This document shows, piece after piece, positions 59,741 through 64,000 of a DNA stretch of 64,000 nt. The stretch spans positions 62,001 to 126,000 of the forward strand of contig CAXGAH010000005.1 of NCBI GenBank assembly GCA_964007875.1, read 5' to 3'. The position numbers and the translations under genes were made by a program. Each line of letters starts with the position of its first letter. Within the stretch, counting starts at the first letter, position 1. Under the pieces are notes generated by a model, which was not told the origin of the DNA, made no database searches, and was given only the letters and a program-made list of their open reading frames with translations. Source of the DNA: UBA1275 sp002323515. GTDB lineage: Bacteria; Bacteroidota; Rhodothermia; Balneolales; Balneolaceae.

Positions 59741-62700
59741 ATGATACGACAAACATCACTGTGTATGTTGAGTTGGGTTTTACTACTCTTCCTGCTCACT
59801 CCTTCCACTTTTGCACAACAAACCCCAGAAGTCACAGAGCTCAATTACTCGGCCCTAAGCTGGAGGGGCGTAAGCACCGGTTTCGCATCGGGACGAATTT
59901 CAGACATCGCTATTCATCCTGACGACGAGAATCTATGGTACGTAGCCGTTGGCTCTGGGGGAGTTTGGAAAACAGAAAACGCTGGTATAACCTGGATTCC
60001 CATTTTTGATCGAGAATCTTCTTATTCCATAGGGAGCGTAACCATTGACCCAAACAATCCCAACATAATTTGGGTCGGAACTGGAGAAAATGTTGGTGGC
60101 CGGCACGTTGGCTTTGGTGATGGAGTATACAAAAGTACGGACGCAGGGGCTTCTTGGACCAACATGGGTTTAAAAGTATCGGAACACATTTCAAAAGTTG
60201 TAGTTCATCCCGAGAACTCCGATGTAGTTTGGGTGGCTGCACAAGGACCTCTCTGGAACGCCGGAGGGGAACGTGGTTTGTACAAATCGACAGATGGTGG
60301 AACGACTTGGGCCAAAGTATTAGGCGATGAAGAATGGGTCGGAGTCACTGATATAGTCATGGATCCGAGAGACCCTGATGTGCTTTATGCTGCAACATGG
60401 CAACGTCATAGAACAGTAGCAGCCTACATGGGTGGTGGGCCAGGAACTGGTATTCACAAATCTACCGATGGAGGCGAAACTTGGTTGGAACTAAAAAAAG
60501 GTATTCCTGGATCCAATAAAGGTAAAATTGGTCTGGCCATCTCTCCTCAACAACCCGACATAGTCTACGCTGCTATAGAATTGGACCGAACCAAAGGTGG
60601 ACTCTATATGTCTGAAAATAGAGGGGCAAGTTGGAAAAAAATGTCGGATATGGTCTCCGGTGGGACAGGACCTCATTATTATCAGGAGCTATATGCTTCA
60701 CCCCACCACTTTGGGCGTATTTATCTTATGAATGTTCGCACCATTGTATCTAATGATCACGGTCGTACCTATAGCAACTTACCCGAGCAAAATAAGCATT
60801 CAGATAACCATGCACTGGCATTCCGCGCCGACGATCCTGACTATCTTCTGATGGGTAGCGATGGCGGTGTATATGAAAGTTATGATCATGCCATTAATTG
60901 GAGATATATAGGGAATCTGCCGTTAACACAGTATTACAAAGTAGCTGTAGATGATGAACTCCCCTTCTACAACCTTTATGGTGGAACACAGGATAATGGA
61001 ACTCATGAAGGCCCATCAGCTACAGATTTAGTTGAGGGTATTCGAAATACAGATTGGAAACATATTTTATTTGCAGATGGACATGATACTGCAACCGAAC
61101 CTGGTAATCCCAATATTGTCTATGGTGAAACACAAAGAGGTGGTCTACATCGTATCGATCGTGCAACCGGAACCGTTACCTTTATCCAGCCACAACCACT
61201 AGAAGGGGAAGATTATGAACGATACAATTGGGATGCTCCTATCTTAGTTAGTCCACACAGTCCAACTAGACTCTATTTTGCTTCTCACAGAGTGTGGCGA
61301 TCTGATGACAGAGGTGATTCTTGGACTCCGATATCTGGAGATTTATCTCGTAATCAAGAACGAATGAATCTTCCTATTATGGGACGCATACAAAGTTGGG
61401 ATAATGCATGGGACATGAATGCTATGTCTGACTATAACACCATCACCTCATTGGGAGAATCGCCCTTACAAGAAGGACTACTTTACGTGGGTACCGATGA
61501 TGGAATTATTCAAGTAAGTGAAAATGGTGGAGCGAGCTGGAGTAAAATTGAAGTCGGTAGCATAAAAGGTATTCCAGCAACCGCTTTTATAAATGACATT
61601 CGGGCCGATTTACATGATGTCAATACAGTATATGCCGCCCTGGATAATCATAAGTATGGAGATTTTAATCCTTATATAATCAAAAGTACCAATCGTGGAA
61701 AATCTTGGTCCTTAATCTCAAGTGATTTACCACTGCGGCATTTAGTCTGGAGAGTCGTTCAAGATCATGTGGCCCCTAATCTTATATTTGCAGCCACGGA
61801 ATTCGGTGTATATTTCACTGTAGATGGCGGGAATGAGTGGATAGAGTTTAATGCTGGTCTGCCAACTATATCAGTACGCGATATTACCATCCAGCGCCGA
61901 GAAAATGACTTGGTTGCTGCAACTTTTGGCCGGGGATACTACATAGTAGATGATATTAGTCCACTCCGAGAAATATCGAAAGAGACTTTGGCAAAAGAGG
62001 CCGATTTATTCCCAACACGTCCGGCTAAATGGTTCATGCCACGTGCAGTAGAAATTGATCCTGGAGCCTCTTTTTTCACGGCTAAAAATCCAGAATTTGG
62101 AGCTACCTTTACTTACTATTTAAAAGATGGTTTAACTACCAAAAAAGCAGAACGTTTGAAATCTGAGCGAGCCATAACGGTCGATCAAGATATTCCATTT
62201 CCAGGCTGGGATGCACTGGAAGAAGAAATGCGAGAGACAGCTCCATACATTCGTATTAGCATATCCGATGCGAATGGAAATGTGATTCAAACTCTAAAAG
62301 GTTCTGCCCGAAAAGGACTTAATAGAGCCACATGGGATCTTCGTCTAGCTTCTCAAAATGTGGTTTCCCTTGCTCGTCGCGGTGGTGGAGGTGGATGGTT
62401 TGGTGGCGGTTTCATGGCTGTACCAGGCACCTATACCGCACATTTAGCCAAAGTTGAAGCTGGCCTAGTAACCACTCTAGATGATCCTATTGAATTCGAA
62501 GTAGTTCCTCTACGTGAAGCTAGCATTCCTGGCCCAAGCTTCGATGAAATGCTTGCTTTCCAAAATGAACTTACCTCGTTTCAGCGAGAATTAACTAAAT
62601 TTGGCCAAATGCTTCAAAAGCACATGTCTCACCTTCAGGCAATGCAAACGGCACATGGTCTAGCCCTTAGTCCATCTACTGAGTTAGAAAAAGAATTACA

Positions 62701-62989
62701 TGAGGCACACATGCAAATGCTTGAACTACAAGAACTCGTAGAGGGAAGTGAAGCTAAGGACGAGATTGGTGAAATAAATGCTCCTACTCCAAATGACCGT
62801 ATGTTTATTGGAATGAGGGGACTTTTCACTTCAACACATGCCCCTACTCAGATGCATAAAGACATGCTCGAAATTGGTAAAAAAGAATTTGTGCCAATTG
62901 AGGCTGAACTTGAACGATTTGCTGCTGAAGTAATGCCAAGCTTAGAAGTTGCACTATCACAAACTAACGCTCCACCAATAGAAGAGTAA
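59741..62989 (+). CDS. Secreted BNR/sortilin-type beta-propeller protein
   Basis: A 1082-residue protein with a signal peptide (hydrophobic 8-24, cleavage probably after STFA). Residues about 40-730 carry a series of BNR/VPS10-like repeats (KSTDGGTTW, KSTDAGASW, KSTDGGETW and RSDDRGDSW types), enough for one or two beta propellers. A Gly-rich stretch follows, ARRGGGGGWFGGG, inside an immunoglobulin-like domain with the FlgD-type pattern RATWDLRL...VPGTYTAHL. A helical region (about 935-1080) ends the protein. Such proteins are often auto-labelled glycosyl hydrolase or sortilin; catalysis is not shown. They are common in large numbers in Balneolota-type genomes (inference). It is followed by a strong terminator. 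Confidence 0.85.
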   Translation: MIRQTSLCMLSWVLLLFLLTPSTFAQQTPEVTELNYSALSWRGVSTGFASGRISDIAIHPDDENLWYVAVGSGGVWKTENAGITWIPIFDRESSYSIGSVTIDPNNPNIIWVGTGENVGGRHVGFGDGVYKSTDAGASWTNMGLKVSEHISKVVVHPENSDVVWVAAQGPLWNAGGERGLYKSTDGGTTWAKVLGDEEWVGVTDIVMDPRDPDVLYAATWQRHRTVAAYMGGGPGTGIHKSTDGGETWLELKKGIPGSNKGKIGLAISPQQPDIVYAAIELDRTKGGLYMSENRGASWKKMSDMVSGGTGPHYYQELYASPHHFGRIYLMNVRTIVSNDHGRTYSNLPEQNKHSDNHALAFRADDPDYLLMGSDGGVYESYDHAINWRYIGNLPLTQYYKVAVDDELPFYNLYGGTQDNGTHEGPSATDLVEGIRNTDWKHILFADGHDTATEPGNPNIVYGETQRGGLHRIDRATGTVTFIQPQPLEGEDYERYNWDAPILVSPHSPTRLYFASHRVWRSDDRGDSWTPISGDLSRNQERMNLPIMGRIQSWDNAWDMNAMSDYNTITSLGESPLQEGLLYVGTDDGIIQVSENGGASWSKIEVGSIKGIPATAFINDIRADLHDVNTVYAALDNHKYGDFNPYIIKSTNRGKSWSLISSDLPLRHLVWRVVQDHVAPNLIFAATEFGVYFTVDGGNEWIEFNAGLPTISVRDITIQRRENDLVAATFGRGYYIVDDISPLREISKETLAKEADLFPTRPAKWFMPRAVEIDPGASFFTAKNPEFGATFTYYLKDGLTTKKAERLKSERAITVDQDIPFPGWDALEEEMRETAPYIRISISDANGNVIQTLKGSARKGLNRATWDLRLASQNVVSLARRGGGGGWFGGGFMAVPGTYTAHLAKVEAGLVTTLDDPIEFEVVPLREASIPGPSFDEMLAFQNELTSFQRELTKFGQMLQKHMSHLQAMQTAHGLALSPSTELEKELHEAHMQMLELQELVEGSEAKDEIGEINAPTPNDRMFIGMRGLFTSTHAPTQMHKDMLEIGKKEFVPIEAELERFAAEVMPSLEVALSQTNAPPIEE

Positions 62990-63018
62990 ATCGGCAGATT
63001 TCAAATAATTTTAAACAC

Positions 63019-63053
63019 AAAGCCCCAAGTCATTTATCACTTGGGGCTTTTTT
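63019..63053 (+). terminator. Strong intrinsic terminator after the BNR-protein gene
   Basis: AAAGCCCCAAGT (63019-63030) pairs perfectly with ACTTGGGGCTTT (63039-63050) around an 8-base loop, and the T-run continues to about 63053. It begins 30 bases past the stop codon and separates the BNR gene from the next one. Confidence 0.93.
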
Positions 63054-63110
63054 ATTGGTATAAAATTCGAGTACATTTAGTGCACATTAACCCGATAAAA
63101 TACCTCATAT

Positions 63111-64000
63111 ATGAATGAAACGACCAGAAATACGGCATTTTGGTTCATTACCTTATCCATTCCATTTCTACTTTTTCTAGGTGTAGAAATAGCCCTTAGA
63201 ATTGGTGGATACGAACAAGAAAAACAGGAACTTTTCATAGAGGCCCCCAATACACCGAACTATCTGATTGCAAATTCAAAATTTATTGAACGATACTTTC
63301 CTTCGTTTGTTCCTGAAATTGCCCCAAATGCGTTTCGAAAAGAGAAGCTTCAAAATACCTTTCGGATATTTGTCTTTGGTGGTTCGAGTGCCGAAGGATT
63401 TCCGTATAATTTTTATACTGGCTTCGCAGACCAGTTAAAACAAAAACTTTTACTGAACACGCAAGGTTTGCCGGTAGAGGTAATTAATTTGGGCATGACT
63501 GCGGTCAACTCATATGTAATTCATGATTTGGCTAAACGAGTCCTCTCTTATGAGCCAGATGGAGTTATTATCTATGCCGGACATAATGAATATTATGGGT
63601 CTTTTGGGGCAGCCACAACACAGTTTGGTTTTACCAATTCGATCGGACTAAAGCGATTGATTTTATGGCTTAAGGATTGGCGTGTATATCAATTCCTTGA
63701 GAACACACTACAACTAGGTGGCGCAAATCAGGATACTGGCGAACGTCGTACTATGATGGCAAAGGTGATAAGTGAATCAGATATCCCGGTAGACTCTGAC
63801 ATTTATCGTCATGGAATCGAGCAGTATCGTTCGAATATAAGCGATATTGTTAAACGCTTTGATAAATATGGGGTACCTATTTTTTTGGGTACAATAGCAT
63901 CCAATCTTAAGGATCAAGCTCCTTTGAGTGATAATCCAGACGTTTTGGCTTTGTATGAGCAAGCTCAAGCTACCTATAAAGAAGGACTTTTTGATGAAGC
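63111..64000 (+). CDS. Membrane-anchored SGNH/GDSL hydrolase, 3' truncated by the window edge
   Basis: The frame from the ATG at 63111 is open to the end of the window, with 296 complete codons. A hydrophobic anchor is at about residues 9-30. The SGNH block I is FGGSSAEG near residue 89-96, with the Ser nucleophile, and block III/IV is AGHNEYYG near 156-163. The last visible residues (LYEQAQATYKEGLFDEA) look like the start of a TPR segment. Such proteins are esterases or acyltransferases of the cell surface, sometimes with C-terminal TPRs. No closer function is given. The ATG lies about 58 bases after the terminator and has no clear Shine-Dalgarno. Confidence 0.82.
   Translation, partial: MNETTRNTAFWFITLSIPFLLFLGVEIALRIGGYEQEKQELFIEAPNTPNYLIANSKFIERYFPSFVPEIAPNAFRKEKLQNTFRIFVFGGSSAEGFPYNFYTGFADQLKQKLLLNTQGLPVEVINLGMTAVNSYVIHDLAKRVLSYEPDGVIIYAGHNEYYGSFGAATTQFGFTNSIGLKRLILWLKDWRVYQFLENTLQLGGANQDTGERRTMMAKVISESDIPVDSDIYRHGIEQYRSNISDIVKRFDKYGVPIFLGTIASNLKDQAPLSDNPDVLALYEQAQATYKEGLFDE

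Noticed and set aside
1..64000. Mobile elements, CRISPR arrays, toxin-antitoxin pairs or prophage genes
   Set aside because: I saw no transposase, integrase, regularly spaced repeats, phage structural genes or toxin-antitoxin-like small gene pairs on either strand.

Overview
The window looks like a chromosomal segment of a Gram-negative bacterium of the Bacteroidota/Rhodothermota-Balneolota type. This placement is an inference, not a computed one. It rests on a moderately AT-rich base composition, a DUF3078 outer-membrane protein, a large BNR/sortilin-repeat secreted protein, a plant-type (class II) DAHP synthase, tandem FeoA proteins with FeoB, and secD and secF as two separate genes (most Bacteroidota carry a secDF fusion). 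I see no phage, transposon, CRISPR array, rRNA operon or origin. One tRNA gene (Gln, TTG) is present.

Region 1-11.5 kb is a surface-glycan region. It starts with the end of a YfhO-type membrane protein and a GT4-like glycosyltransferase on the + strand. Then comes a tight eight-gene minus-strand operon. In transcription order it holds a WecF-like GT56 glycosyltransferase, a WecE sugar aminotransferase, a hexapeptide acetyltransferase, a WecD-like GNAT acetyltransferase, a PIG-L deacetylase, an LpxD-like N-acyltransferase, an acyl carrier protein and an AMP-dependent acyl ligase. A Wzx-like flippase is divergently transcribed. The first part should make and transfer TDP-Fuc4NAc. The second part looks like a deacetylation/re-acylation module with its own ACP. 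This is the most unusual system in the window.

Region 11.5-24.8 kb mixes housekeeping and accessory genes: hisS; an APC permease with a soluble IIA-like plus RCK_C tail; lysA beside a truncated, motif-degenerate aspartokinase-like gene; an ABC-F ATPase; a VOC protein; rnhA-pyrF; and a feoA-feoA-feoB iron-uptake operon with a palindrome at its promoter. Region 24.8-29.4 kb holds hppA (proton or sodium pyrophosphatase), pth, rplY, prs and tRNA-Gln. Region 29.5-39 kb holds pyrR, the DUF3078 protein, a PLP decarboxylase, the stress genes clpB, htrA and hsp20, and the DAHP synthase.

Region 39-45.7 kb is a + strand run of uvrA, an unknown membrane-anchored protein, secD, secF and a STAS protein, closed by a strong intrinsic terminator. 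Region 45.7-59.4 kb carries purA, a sodium:solute symporter, rdgB, a PfkB kinase, a Nudix hydrolase, a DAO-type oxidoreductase, an M20 amidohydrolase, an 18-residue-repeat beta-helix protein, mnmD, serA, engB and purF. Region 59.7-64 kb encodes a secreted 1082-residue BNR-repeat protein, a strong terminator and the start of an SGNH hydrolase that runs off the window. Gene packing is very tight: four convergent pairs overlap at their 3' ends.
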